Origin: Thermoleophilia bacterium | GTDB lineage: Bacteria; Actinomycetota; Thermoleophilia; Gaiellales; SKUG01 | Direction of reading: 5' to 3' | Assembly (NCBI GenBank): GCA_025964405.1 | Contig: JAOPYW010000308.1 | Location: 1 to 24,611, forward strand | DNA length: 24,611 bases | Part shown: piece after piece, positions 14,457 to 21,775 of the stretch | Layout of the letters: the number at the start of each line of letters is the position of its first letter | Position numbering within the stretch: position 1 is the first letter of the stretch | Program-made: the position numbers and the translations under genes | Notes under the pieces: model-generated | What the model was told of the DNA's origin: nothing | Database searches by the model: none | Seen by the model: only the letters and a program-made list of their open reading frames with translations

Positions 14457-15785
14457 TCAGGCGGGGGGGTGGCCTTCGTGCGACGGTTCGGTGGCCCCGT
14501 GCGACCCCGCGTCTGGCCGGTCGCGATCGGCGACCATGTCGTGGATCTTGCGGTCCTGGAGCATCATCTGCCGCTCCATGGCGAGCACGCGCTGGGCGTT
14601 CGTCTGCAGCTCCTCAGGGAGCTGGCCACGGCGGAAGCTGCGATATGCGCCCTCACCGAGCGCCTCCACCCGGCGGGTCCGTTCATCACGCATGGCGCGG
14701 TATCGATCTCGCTCCCGACGCAGCGCCATCGAACCGGTCGTTCGCGCCTGCAGCGGGTCGACGCTGCGATCGAGCAGGGCCGCGACCCGACGGTCGATGC
14801 GCAGGAGGGGAGCGTGCTGGTCGGTTCGGTCGAGCGACAGGTAGATGAGCCAGAGCACCATCGCGACGAGCACGAATCCTCCGGCTTCGGCACCACCGGA
14901 GCCGCGCACCATGGCGGCGATCACCCAGCCCCACGCGATCGCCCCGAAACCGATCGCGCCCGTCGCCAGCAGCGTGCCCTTCACGCGACGATGCGTGAGC
15001 TCGACGCTGTCGTCGTCGCCGTCCACCTCGTCCTCCAGCCACGCCGAAGGGCCATCGGAGAAGAAGTCGCCGAAGGGATTGTCGGTCACCGGCTCGAGCG
15101 GCACGAGCTCACCGGGCGTGGGTACGGGGCCGTGCGAGCCGAACGCTTCCGGCGGGTCCCACGTCGATCGGTCGGCGAGGGTCGAGTCGACCTCCGTCGG
15201 CTGGCGGTCGAGCGGTGCGGCAGACACCGCCGGCGCTGCGACCGGCGCAGGCGTCGGGGTCGGGGTCACCGGCGTGTGGACCGGCGTCGGTCCTGCCGGC
15301 GCTGGCGGGACGTAGGCGTCGAGGATGATCGGATCCGCAGGCGGCGCGGGTTCGACGGCCGGAGACTCGGGCGCCGACTCCACCAGCGTGAGCTCCGGCG
15401 CGTCACTGCCATCGGAGAGCGACGCGGCGATCCGCGCTGCGTAGCCCTCCTCCTCGGTACCGACCGATGTCTGGGTCGGCCTGACGCTCGGATGGAGTGG
15501 GATCGGAGGCTCACCGACGGGCGCGGAGCGGCCCGCCTCGCGCGGAGTCACGCCGTCGTAGTCGAAGGCGTGGGGATTGGGTGGCACGGCGCCGGCCGGC
15601 GGCTGCGCAGGTAGGTAGCTGACGTTGTCGGTCTCGACGTCAGGAACGATCACCACCGACGGGGTCTCCCCCGCGGGATTGGTGGCCGTCGACCCGTCAG
15701 GGATCGGTGCGGCGAGCCGGGCCCCGCAGACCGGACAGAAGTTCGCGGGGTGCAGCAGTTCCGTTGCGCAACTCATGCACTGCAT
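14457..15785 (-). CDS. Zinc-ribbon, Pro-rich, two-helix membrane protein
   Basis: 442 residues. Residues 3-20 are a zinc ribbon with CMSC (C3, C6) and CPVC (C17, C20); since C3 is needed, the ATG at 15785 must be the start rather than the ATG three codons later. Residues 25-265 are a long acidic, Pro-rich linker (with a PPAPAGPTPVHTPVTPTPTP stretch), surely disordered. Residues 271-293 and 302-318 are two transmembrane helices. The last 120 residues are charged and helical (RRERDRYRAMRDERTRRVE, LAMERQMMLQDRKIHDMVADRD). The first 89 bases overlap the end of ccmF in another frame, so translation is probably coupled to it. The zinc-ribbon/linker/helix-pair layout is common in actinobacteria; function unknown. 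It could be a scaffold for the cytochrome c system or the hydrolase next door. Confidence 0.85.
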   Translation of the reverse strand: MQCMSCATELLHPANFCPVCGARLAAPIPDGSTATNPAGETPSVVIVPDVETDNVSYLPAQPPAGAVPPNPHAFDYDGVTPREAGRSAPVGEPPIPLHPSVRPTQTSVGTEEEGYAARIAASLSDGSDAPELTLVESAPESPAVEPAPPADPIILDAYVPPAPAGPTPVHTPVTPTPTPAPVAAPAVSAAPLDRQPTEVDSTLADRSTWDPPEAFGSHGPVPTPGELVPLEPVTDNPFGDFFSDGPSAWLEDEVDGDDDSVELTHRRVKGTLLATGAIGFGAIAWGWVIAAMVRGSGGAEAGGFVLVAMVLWLIYLSLDRTDQHAPLLRIDRRVAALLDRSVDPLQARTTGSMALRRERDRYRAMRDERTRRVEALGEGAYRSFRRGQLPEELQTNAQRVLAMERQMMLQDRKIHDMVADRDRPDAGSHGATEPSHEGHPPA

Positions 15786-17853
15786 CGTCTTTCACCTGTA
15801 CCCCATTGCCGTCGTTCGAATCGACACGGTCGAGGGCGAACGCGGAACGTCGCGACGGGAGCGCGGCGAGGAGCGCGCCGAGCACGATGATGATGCCGCC
15901 GAGCCACAGGAGCGGCACCAGCGGATTGATGAACACCTTGGCCGTGATCGCTCCGTCTTCGGTGATGCGATCCATCGTCACGAACACGTCGCGTGCCCGC
16001 AGCCACTCGTGCTCGATCGCGACCTCGTTCGACAGCTCGCCCGAGGCGGGGTAGAAATCGCGTCCGGCGCGCATCTGCCCGAGGTCGGTGTCGCCGCGGC
16101 GCACGTCGAAGATCGCTCGGGTCTGCATGGAGGTCGCCCCCCGCTCACGCGTGACGTCGACGTAGTGGAACGAGTAGCCGTGCACCGAGAAGGTGTCACC
16201 CCGCTGCAGGTCGCGGGTCGTGGCGTGGCCCCAGGCGCTCCCGGCGATCGCGATCACCACGAGGCCGAAGCCGGCGTGTGCGAGCCACGCGCCCATGCGG
16301 CGCCGCTGACGCACGACCACGCCCCGGACGCGCGCCACGGCACGCTCGTGGGGCTCGGCCTCGCGCCGCGCGCGAGTGGATCGACGCAGGTCGGTGAGGA
16401 CGCCGAAGATGACGAGTGCACCCAACGAGACGGCCGCGATGCCGACCGGGCTCGAGCCCGCACCGGCGAGCACGAGCACGACGCCCACGGCCACGCACAA
16501 CAGGAACGGCCACTTCATCGCAGCCAGGGTGCGCCTGAGCGGCGTTCCCCGCCAGGCGATGAAGGGCGCGAACGCGACCAGGAAGGTCAGTGGGAGCCCG
16601 AACGCCGCGGCGAAGAAGTCGTACCACGGCTTCTCGAGGCTGATGCGCGACCCGGCGAGGGCTGCGGTCATGATCGGATAGACGACGCCCCACAGCACCA
16701 CGAGCGCGAGCGACACGAGCAGCAGGTTGTTGAAGAGCAGGAGCGACTCGCGACTGACGACCGCGTCGACGTCGTGCTTCGCCTTGAGGATGTCGCGGCT
16801 GCGGTAGAGCAGCGCCATCGCGCCGACCGCGATGACGATCAGCGCGGAGATGAACCACCAGCCCACCGGGCTCGACACGAAGGAGTGCACGCTCGACAGC
16901 ACGCCCGAGCGGGTGATGAAGGTGCCGAAGATCGACAGGGCGAACCCGAGGGTCGCGAGCACCGCGTTCCAGAATCGCATCATGCCCCGGCGCTGCTGCA
17001 CCATGATCGAGTGCATGAGGGCGGTCGCCGTCAGCCACGGCATGAGCGCGGCGTTCTCGACCGGATCCCACGCCCAGTAGCCGCCCCAGCCGATCTCCTC
17101 GTAGGCCCAGCGCGCCCCGAGGATGAGCCCGAGCGTGAGGAAGATCCAGCTGAGCATGACCCAGCTACGGGTGGTCGCGATCCACGCATCGTCGCGGCGC
17201 CGGGCGAGGAGGGCGCCTGCCACGATGGCGAACGGCACCGTCACGCCGACGTAGCCGATGTAGAGGGCCGGGGGATGCACGGCCATCCAGTAGTTCTGGA
17301 GTGACGGGCTCATGCCAGCACCGTCGCGTGCAACCTGCTCGACGATCGCGAACGGGCGCGACACGAACGACACGAGGAGCGCGAAGAAGCTGGCGACCGT
17401 CAGCACGATGCCGGTCGCGAACGCCAGCATCGAGGCCGAGACGCGTGCCTTGCGCAGGCTCCGCACCATGAGCGCACCGAAGCCCGCGAGCACGGTGAGC
17501 CACATGAGCAGCGAGCCCTCCTGCCCGCTCCAGTACGACGTGATGCGGTAGGTGACGGGCAGGTCGAGGCTCGTGCGGTCGTGCACGTAGGCGAGCGTGA
17601 ACTCCTGCGACACGAGACCGAGGACGAGCAGGAACGACGCGGCGATGGCGGCGTAGAGCAGCACGTGCAGGAGCCGGCCGCCGAAGTTCGCGAGGCGATC
17701 GGTCGTCGCGGGAAGCTCGCGATCGCGTTCTGCCGGCGCATCGGGCGTGGCTACGAGCAGGCGACGACCACCGACGAACGAGGTCACGGCGCCGGTCACC
17801 GCGGCGAGCAGTGCGAGGAGGACGAGTGCCTGGCCGAGGATGGCGAGCGTCAC
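15697..17853 (-). CDS. ccmF: Cytochrome c-type biogenesis protein CcmF (heme lyase)
   Basis: Large membrane protein (718 residues) that takes heme from CcmE and attaches it to apocytochrome c. The tryptophan-rich WWD heme-handling segment is WGGYWAWDPVENAALMPWL (256-274). Other hallmarks: SYWSGQEGSLLMW (106-118), GMSPSLQNYWMAVHPPALYIGYVG (180-203) with the conserved His, and GTFITRSGVLSSVHSF (310-325). About 13 hydrophobic helices are visible, with a final one at INPLVPLLWLGGIIIV after a periplasmic domain (about 540-640). The tail after LPSRRSAF (around 670) lies mostly in the region shared with the zinc-ribbon gene. The start is a GTG at 17853, 16 bases after the ccmE stop, with a G-rich Shine-Dalgarno. 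No CcmH, CcmI or CcmABCD genes are in the window. Confidence 0.96.
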   Translation of the reverse strand: MTLAILGQALVLLALLAAVTGAVTSFVGGRRLLVATPDAPAERDRELPATTDRLANFGGRLLHVLLYAAIAASFLLVLGLVSQEFTLAYVHDRTSLDLPVTYRITSYWSGQEGSLLMWLTVLAGFGALMVRSLRKARVSASMLAFATGIVLTVASFFALLVSFVSRPFAIVEQVARDGAGMSPSLQNYWMAVHPPALYIGYVGVTVPFAIVAGALLARRRDDAWIATTRSWVMLSWIFLTLGLILGARWAYEEIGWGGYWAWDPVENAALMPWLTATALMHSIMVQQRRGMMRFWNAVLATLGFALSIFGTFITRSGVLSSVHSFVSSPVGWWFISALIVIAVGAMALLYRSRDILKAKHDVDAVVSRESLLLFNNLLLVSLALVVLWGVVYPIMTAALAGSRISLEKPWYDFFAAAFGLPLTFLVAFAPFIAWRGTPLRRTLAAMKWPFLLCVAVGVVLVLAGAGSSPVGIAAVSLGALVIFGVLTDLRRSTRARREAEPHERAVARVRGVVVRQRRRMGAWLAHAGFGLVVIAIAGSAWGHATTRDLQRGDTFSVHGYSFHYVDVTRERGATSMQTRAIFDVRRGDTDLGQMRAGRDFYPASGELSNEVAIEHEWLRARDVFVTMDRITEDGAITAKVFINPLVPLLWLGGIIIVLGALLAALPSRRSAFALDRVDSNDGNGVQVKDDAVHELRNGTAAPRELLSGLRGPARRTDP

Positions 17854-17869
17854 GCGACCACGCCCCCGG

Positions 17870-18304
17870 TCAGGACCCGGAGCGGGACGTGCCGCCGTCG
17901 GATGCGAACTTCGACGGGCACTTGGTGACGAGCGAGTTCGGCTCGGCGCGGAATACGTTCGTGCCGTCGGGCTGCTCGACGAGCTTGCCCTTCATGATCA
18001 CGTTGCGGCCGACGCGGAAGGCATCGGGCACGCTGCCGCGGTAGGTGACCTTCGTTCGGTGCTTGCCGTCACGATCGGTCATGAAGAACGTCATCTTCTT
18101 CGTGTGCGCGCCGGTGACCGGGGCGGCTGCGATGCCGTCGACCTGCACGACCTCGCGCGTGGCGATCTCCTTCTTGGAGACCAGCTCCGCCGCCTGCAGT
18201 ACAGGCTCCTGCACCGACCCGCCGCGCAGCGCGACGAAGATCATGAAGGTGGCGAGCACGACGGCCATGCCGAGTGCGGTGATGAGGCGGAAGCGACGGT
18301 TCAC
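17870..18304 (-). CDS. ccmE: Cytochrome c maturation protein CcmE, Cys-type (CPSKF)
   Basis: Periplasmic heme chaperone, 144 residues. One N-terminal membrane anchor (about 6-27), then the OB-fold domain with VDGIAAAP, KMTFFMTDRDG, VTYRGSVPDAFRVGRNVIMKGKL and the heme-attachment loop LVTKCPSKF (125-133). The usual HxxxY motif is replaced: C129 sits where His would bind heme covalently, and F133 where Tyr would be. The Cys-type CxxxY variant is known from archaea and sulfate reducers (system I*), but Phe is an extra change. The start is the GTG at 18304: the frame is open to 18427, but TAGCAT lies 7 bases before the GTG, predicting a leaderless mRNA. It heads the ccmE-ccmF-zinc ribbon-M23 run and is divergent from the aldehyde dehydrogenase gene. 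Confidence 0.93.
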   Translation of the reverse strand: MNRRFRLITALGMAVVLATFMIFVALRGGSVQEPVLQAAELVSKKEIATREVVQVDGIAAAPVTGAHTKKMTFFMTDRDGKHRTKVTYRGSVPDAFRVGRNVIMKGKLVEQPDGTNVFRAEPNSLVTKCPSKFASDGGTSRSGS

Positions 18305-18311
18305 ATCGGCA

Positions 18312-18317
18312 ATGCTA
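18312..18317 (-). promoter_or_regulatory. -10 box TAGCAT, leaderless-type, for ccmE
   Basis: TAGCAT on the minus strand ends 7 bases before the GTG start at 18304. There is no Shine-Dalgarno and no recognisable -35. Confidence 0.55.
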
Positions 18318-18397
18318 CTCCGGCCATGGGTCGCGCGCTGCAGCGCGCGGGTATTGCCCCTGGCCGCCGTGTCTCCTGATCGTGCGAGGATCGTCGC

Positions 18398-19900
18398 ATG
18401 ACCGACGACGCAGTGATCACCGTGCACGACCCGCTCACCGGCAACGTGGTCGGGAGCGTGCCGGTCGCGGGTGAATCAGACGTCGAGGCGGCGACCGTGC
18501 GTGCGCGCGCCGCACAGGTCGCATGGTCGGCCCGGCCGCCCAGGGAGCGGGCGCGCCTGCTCCTCAGGTTCCACGACGTGCTGCTCGATCGCATGGACGA
18601 GGTGCTCGACGTCGTGCAGTCGGAGACCGGCAAGGCCCGGCGCGACGCGCTCACCGAGGTCATGGCGGTTGCGGGCGTCGCACGTGAGTACGGGGTGCGC
18701 GGCCCACGCATCCTCAAGCCGCAGCGGCGCCGCGGCGGTATCCCACTCCTCACGACCTCGCACGTGCACCGCGTGCCCTACCCGGTCGTGGGCGTCATCT
18801 CGCCGTGGAACTACCCGTTCCTGCTCGCGATCGGTGATGCGATCGCCGCGCTCGTGGCCGGCTCGGCGGTCGTCATCAAGCCGGCCGAACTGACCCCCCT
18901 GTCGGCGGTGCTGGCACGGCAGCTGCTGGTGGATGCCGGCATGCCTGCCGAGCTGGTGCAGCTGGTGCAGGGGAGCGGTGAGCTCGTCGGGGGCTGGCTC
19001 ATCAAGCGTTGCGACTACGTGTGCTTCACGGGATCGACGCGGGTCGGGCGCATCGTGGCAGAGGCTGCGGCCCGTCGCCTCATCCCGTGTTCGCTCGAGC
19101 TGGGCGGCAAGAATCCGGCGATCGTCACCGCCGACGCGAAGCTCGACGACGTCGTCGAGGGGCTCGTCGCGGGCGCGTTCGCGAACTCGGGCCAGTCGTG
19201 CATCTCCCTCGAACGCGCCTACGTCGAGCGCGGCATCTACGAACCGCTGGTCGCCGCGCTCGGCGCGCGCGCCCGCGGCCTCGCCCTCGCCACGAACGAC
19301 GGATGGCGCACCGACGTGGGGAGCCTGGTCGGGGTCGACCATGCGGGCCGGGTGGCGGAGCAGGTCGCCCGGGCGATCACCGACGGCGCGACCGCGGTGG
19401 CCGGTGGCCACCCTCGGCCGGACCTCGGCCCAGCGGTGTTCGAGCCGACCGTGCTGACGGACGTGCCTGCGACGACCCCGCTGGCCCGCGACGAGACCTT
19501 TGGCCCGGTCATCGCGCTCTACCCCGTCGACACGGTCGACGAGGCGATCGCACGCGCCAACGACACGGAATACGGGCTCAACGCGAGCATCTGGGCCGGG
19601 TCGCGCCGCGACGCGCGCCGCATCGCCGCTCGGGTGCAAGCGGGCAGCGTCTGCATGAACGCGACGCTCCTCGCCTACGCAGCTCCTGCCGCGGAGATGG
19701 GCGGCTGGGGGCAGAGCGGCCTCGGGCGACGCCATGGTCGCGACGGCGTGCTGCGCTTCACCAAGACGCAGAGCCGGCTCGGCAGTTTCCACGCACACGG
19801 CGGGTTCGATGCCATCGTCGGGGCCGTCACGAGCCCGCGGCGCGCGCGCCTGCTCAACCGCGCCTACGCCGTCTGGCGACGCGCACCGTTCCTGCGCTGA
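18398..19900 (+). CDS. NAD(P)-dependent aldehyde dehydrogenase (succinate-semialdehyde-type)
   Basis: Oxidises an aldehyde to the acid with NAD(P). 500 residues, normal length. Catalytic and cofactor motifs are complete: SPWNYP (135-140) with N138, VVIKPAE (158-164) with K161, FTGST (210-214), ELGGKNP (234-240) with general base E234, and GQSCIS (265-270) with the nucleophile C268, then ETFGPV in the C-terminal part. The overall pattern is nearest to succinate-semialdehyde dehydrogenases of the actinobacterial GabD2 kind, though substrate cannot be read from sequence. An unusual C-terminal extension of about 50 residues (GFDAIVGAVTSPRRARLLNRAYAVWRRAPFLR) is basic and could contact the membrane. 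GAGGATC just before the ATG may be a Shine-Dalgarno or a weak -10. It ends 3 bases from the convergent membrane protein gene. Confidence 0.93.
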   Translation: MTDDAVITVHDPLTGNVVGSVPVAGESDVEAATVRARAAQVAWSARPPRERARLLLRFHDVLLDRMDEVLDVVQSETGKARRDALTEVMAVAGVAREYGVRGPRILKPQRRRGGIPLLTTSHVHRVPYPVVGVISPWNYPFLLAIGDAIAALVAGSAVVIKPAELTPLSAVLARQLLVDAGMPAELVQLVQGSGELVGGWLIKRCDYVCFTGSTRVGRIVAEAAARRLIPCSLELGGKNPAIVTADAKLDDVVEGLVAGAFANSGQSCISLERAYVERGIYEPLVAALGARARGLALATNDGWRTDVGSLVGVDHAGRVAEQVARAITDGATAVAGGHPRPDLGPAVFEPTVLTDVPATTPLARDETFGPVIALYPVDTVDEAIARANDTEYGLNASIWAGSRRDARRIAARVQAGSVCMNATLLAYAAPAAEMGGWGQSGLGRRHGRDGVLRFTKTQSRLGSFHAHGGFDAIVGAVTSPRRARLLNRAYAVWRRAPFLR

Positions 19901-19903
19901 CGC

Positions 19904-20635
19904 CTAGTCGATCGGTGGCCGGTCGGGCATAGGCGCACCGCCGACGAGCTCCTCGCCGGCGCCGGGCTGCCGCTGGGCGACGCGGCTGCGCCAGCCCCGC
20001 TCGTCGAGCCACTGTCCGATAGATGCAGCGAGCGGCGCACCGTTCGCGTAGAGCGCCGGCAGCCAGATCGGGACGTGCAGGAAGTCGGCATCGGTGTACC
20101 AGAACTGCCGCGTCGAGGCCAGCATCCCCTCGTACGCCGGACCTGCGATCGCCAGGCCGAGCGCCACGAGCGCGATGCGCAGGTCGCCCCGCAGGCGCAG
20201 GCGCACGACGGCGAGCAGCGTGAGGGCGACGAGGCCCGCGATGCGCACGCCCTCGCCACCGACGTTCCAGTCGAGCGACGGCGCCGCCGACAGCGCGTAC
20301 GCGGCCGCGAACCAGCCGAAGTCGATGAGGATGCGCGACCGCACGGTGCGACCGCCGGCCCATGCACCCGGTTCGCCTGTGGGCGGCGCACCGAGCATCC
20401 CCCTGCGGCTCACGATCATCGACGCACCCCACGCGGCGATGGCGAGGGTCACGCCGAACTGCAGGAACACCCACCACGCCTGCCCCGCGAACTCCGGCCG
20501 CTGGTACTGGAGCGTGCCCGAGCGCACGTGGAGCTGGTCGAGCAGGCTCCCGAGCACGCCGCACACGAAGACCAGCGCACCGAGGTCGCGCCAGAGCCAG
20601 AGCTTGTGCTGCGGGATGAAGCGTGGTCGCGTCAT
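19904..20635 (-). CDS. Multi-pass membrane protein, possibly Insig-like
   Basis: 243 residues with about six hydrophobic segments: ALVFVCGVLGSLLDQL, WWVFLQFGVTLAIAAWGASM, ILIDFGWFAAAYALSAA, IAGLVALTLLAVVRL, RIALVALGLAIAGPAYEGML, and a last half-buried segment FWYTDADFLHVPIWLPALYANGAPLAASI. The combination of GPAYE, FWYTDADFLHVPIWLP and a following short helix recalls the membrane domain of Insig-like proteins, which have bacterial and plastid members; this is from memory and uncertain. The ATG at 20635 is preceded by GGTAGCTCGACCGC, similar to the TAGGCT leaderless boxes but not a full TAnnnT at the right phase. The last 35 residues are polar. Converges with the aldehyde dehydrogenase gene. 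No function can be assigned. Confidence 0.75.
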   Translation of the reverse strand: MTRPRFIPQHKLWLWRDLGALVFVCGVLGSLLDQLHVRSGTLQYQRPEFAGQAWWVFLQFGVTLAIAAWGASMIVSRRGMLGAPPTGEPGAWAGGRTVRSRILIDFGWFAAAYALSAAPSLDWNVGGEGVRIAGLVALTLLAVVRLRLRGDLRIALVALGLAIAGPAYEGMLASTRQFWYTDADFLHVPIWLPALYANGAPLAASIGQWLDERGWRSRVAQRQPGAGEELVGGAPMPDRPPID

Positions 20636-20800
20636 GCGGTCGAGCTACCCGCATCCTCGGCGAATTCCACGTCATCGCCGAGGCGCGGTCCGCGGCTCGC
20701 GCACGAACACTCCTGCCACCAGCGCTGCGCCCGTGCAGCGCTCGTCGCACCAATGATCGCGTCGACGCGCACATGACCGTCCACCGCTCCCCGAAGACAC

Positions 20801-20832
20801 GAAAGCCCCGGTTCGTGAGAACCGAGGCTTCC
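20801..20832 (-). terminator. Hairpin terminator of the Tyr/Gly-rich membrane protein gene
   Basis: AAGCCCCGGTT (20803-20813) and AACCGAGGCTT (20820-20830) form an 11-base stem around a 6-base loop. Read on the minus strand, the one mismatch becomes a U-G wobble and the stem extends to 13 pairs, so it is built for the minus strand. It lies about 40 bases after the stop at 20874 and is followed by TTTCGTGTCTT. Confidence 0.8.
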
Positions 20833-20873
20833 GTGCGTGGTGTTGATGCCGAAGGATCGGGATCGGTGGTCGA

Positions 20874-21485
20874 TCAGTCGATCGTGACGTCGACGGGCGA
20901 GCCGGTCATGTTGGCGATGCTCTGGGCGGAAGCGATGGCGTTGCCGACGCGTCCTCCGTAGCCGTAGCCTGAGCCGTAGCCCCGGGAGTAGCCGCGGCCC
21001 GTGCCGTAGCCGTACCCGGTGTTGCGGTAGCGGTACTGGTCCGCACCCATGGTCTGGCCGATGCCACGACCCTGCGTGTAGCCCTGGCTGAAGGCGGTTG
21101 CCTGTGTGCGGAGCTTCTCGTACTGGGCGAGGAACTCCATCTCGGTGCGGCCCTGCTTGCGGCCCTGGTTCCACCCGCTGTCACGTCCGCGCACTTCACC
21201 TTCGCGTCCAGCGAGGGCTTCGTAGCGGCGAAGTTCCGTCCAGCTCGGGCCGGTGCCCTTGCCGATCATCACGCCGGCGACAGCGGCGAAGATGGCGAGG
21301 ATGACGGCGACCAGGATCATGCCTGCCTTGCTGCCACCGCTCTGAGCGGGGGCTGCGGTCTGCATGATGACCGGTGCCTGTGGTGCGTACTGCGCAGGAG
21401 CTGCAGCATAGGTGGGCACGGTGAGTGCCTGCGAATGCGTGTGGGCGTCCATGGCGTCGAGGTGCTTGGTGTAAGGCGAGTTCAC
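20874..21485 (-). CDS. Single-helix membrane protein with Tyr/Gly/Arg-rich tail
   Basis: 203 residues from the GTG at 21485, which has AAGGA five bases upstream; the open frame continues to 21659 but that part is leader. Residues 1-52 are a polar, Ala/Pro/Gln-rich segment, 55-76 one transmembrane helix (MILVAVILAIFAAVAGVMIG), 80-140 a charged helical region with repeated GR/QGR steps (GREGEVRGRDSGWNQGRKQGR), and 150-180 a low-complexity tail of Tyr, Gly and Arg (YRYRNTGYGYGTGRGY). The C-terminus (GNAIASAQSIANMTGSPVDVTID) is again ordinary. No family recognised. The low-complexity tail would face the outside if the N-terminus is cytoplasmic. It is a single transcription unit with its own leader and terminator. 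Confidence 0.8.
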   Translation of the reverse strand: MNSPYTKHLDAMDAHTHSQALTVPTYAAAPAQYAPQAPVIMQTAAPAQSGGSKAGMILVAVILAIFAAVAGVMIGKGTGPSWTELRRYEALAGREGEVRGRDSGWNQGRKQGRTEMEFLAQYEKLRTQATAFSQGYTQGRGIGQTMGADQYRYRNTGYGYGTGRGYSRGYGSGYGYGGRVGNAIASAQSIANMTGSPVDVTID

Positions 21486-21640
21486 GTCGATCCTTCCCTT
21501 TCGTGAAAGGCCATCGGCCTGTGGAACCCCTTGGTGGGTGATCCGCAGCCGATGATTGCTTCGGCACCTGTATGTCGCCCCGCCGGCTCCCGTTTGGTCC
21601 AGAATCGGATACCCCTTGGCCTTCGATGGCCCCCGGCGTG
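21486..21640 (-). promoter_or_regulatory. Structured 5' leader with palindrome
   Basis: Upstream of the GTG at 21485 the minus strand holds a perfect palindrome CCTTTC-GT-GAAAGG (21497-21510) touching the Shine-Dalgarno, an outer inverted repeat ATCGGC/GCCGAT (21513-21518 with the copy near 21548-21553), and a repeated CCAAGGGGT (21526-21534 and 21611-21619). No promoter box is obvious in it. The palindrome could be an operator or a hairpin covering the ribosome site. I cannot match it to a known riboswitch. Confidence 0.4.
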
Positions 21641-21762
21641 GCCGCTTTCGTGGCCGCATCCGCCGGCAACCCGCATTCAGCCGTGGTTGCGCGGCCGGCC
21701 ACCCGCGTCGATACCGGGGAGCGCTGCGCGCAGCGCTGCCGCCGACGCGCGCTGGATACGGC

Positions 21763-21768
21763 TACCAT
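21763..21768 (+). promoter_or_regulatory. -10 box TACCAT, leaderless-type, for ctaA
   Basis: TACCAT ends 7 bases before the GTG at 21776, which begins the first residues that precede the conserved heme A synthase core. No Shine-Dalgarno. The remaining divergent region (21641-21762) shows nothing else I can support. Confidence 0.55.
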
Positions 21769-21775
21769 TGCCGCT

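Noticed and set aside
15625..17304. Long plus-strand ORF (559 residues)
   Set aside because: Antisense shadow of ccmF, whose motifs are unmistakable on the minus strand.
20930..21035. Repeated GTAGCC pattern as a DNA repeat element
   Set aside because: Explained by the Tyr-Gly coding tail of the minus-strand gene.
21486..21640. ydaO-type c-di-AMP riboswitch
   Set aside because: Only short fragments resemble the consensus; the conserved GGGGUGAAUC and CCGACAGCUAACC-type blocks are absent.
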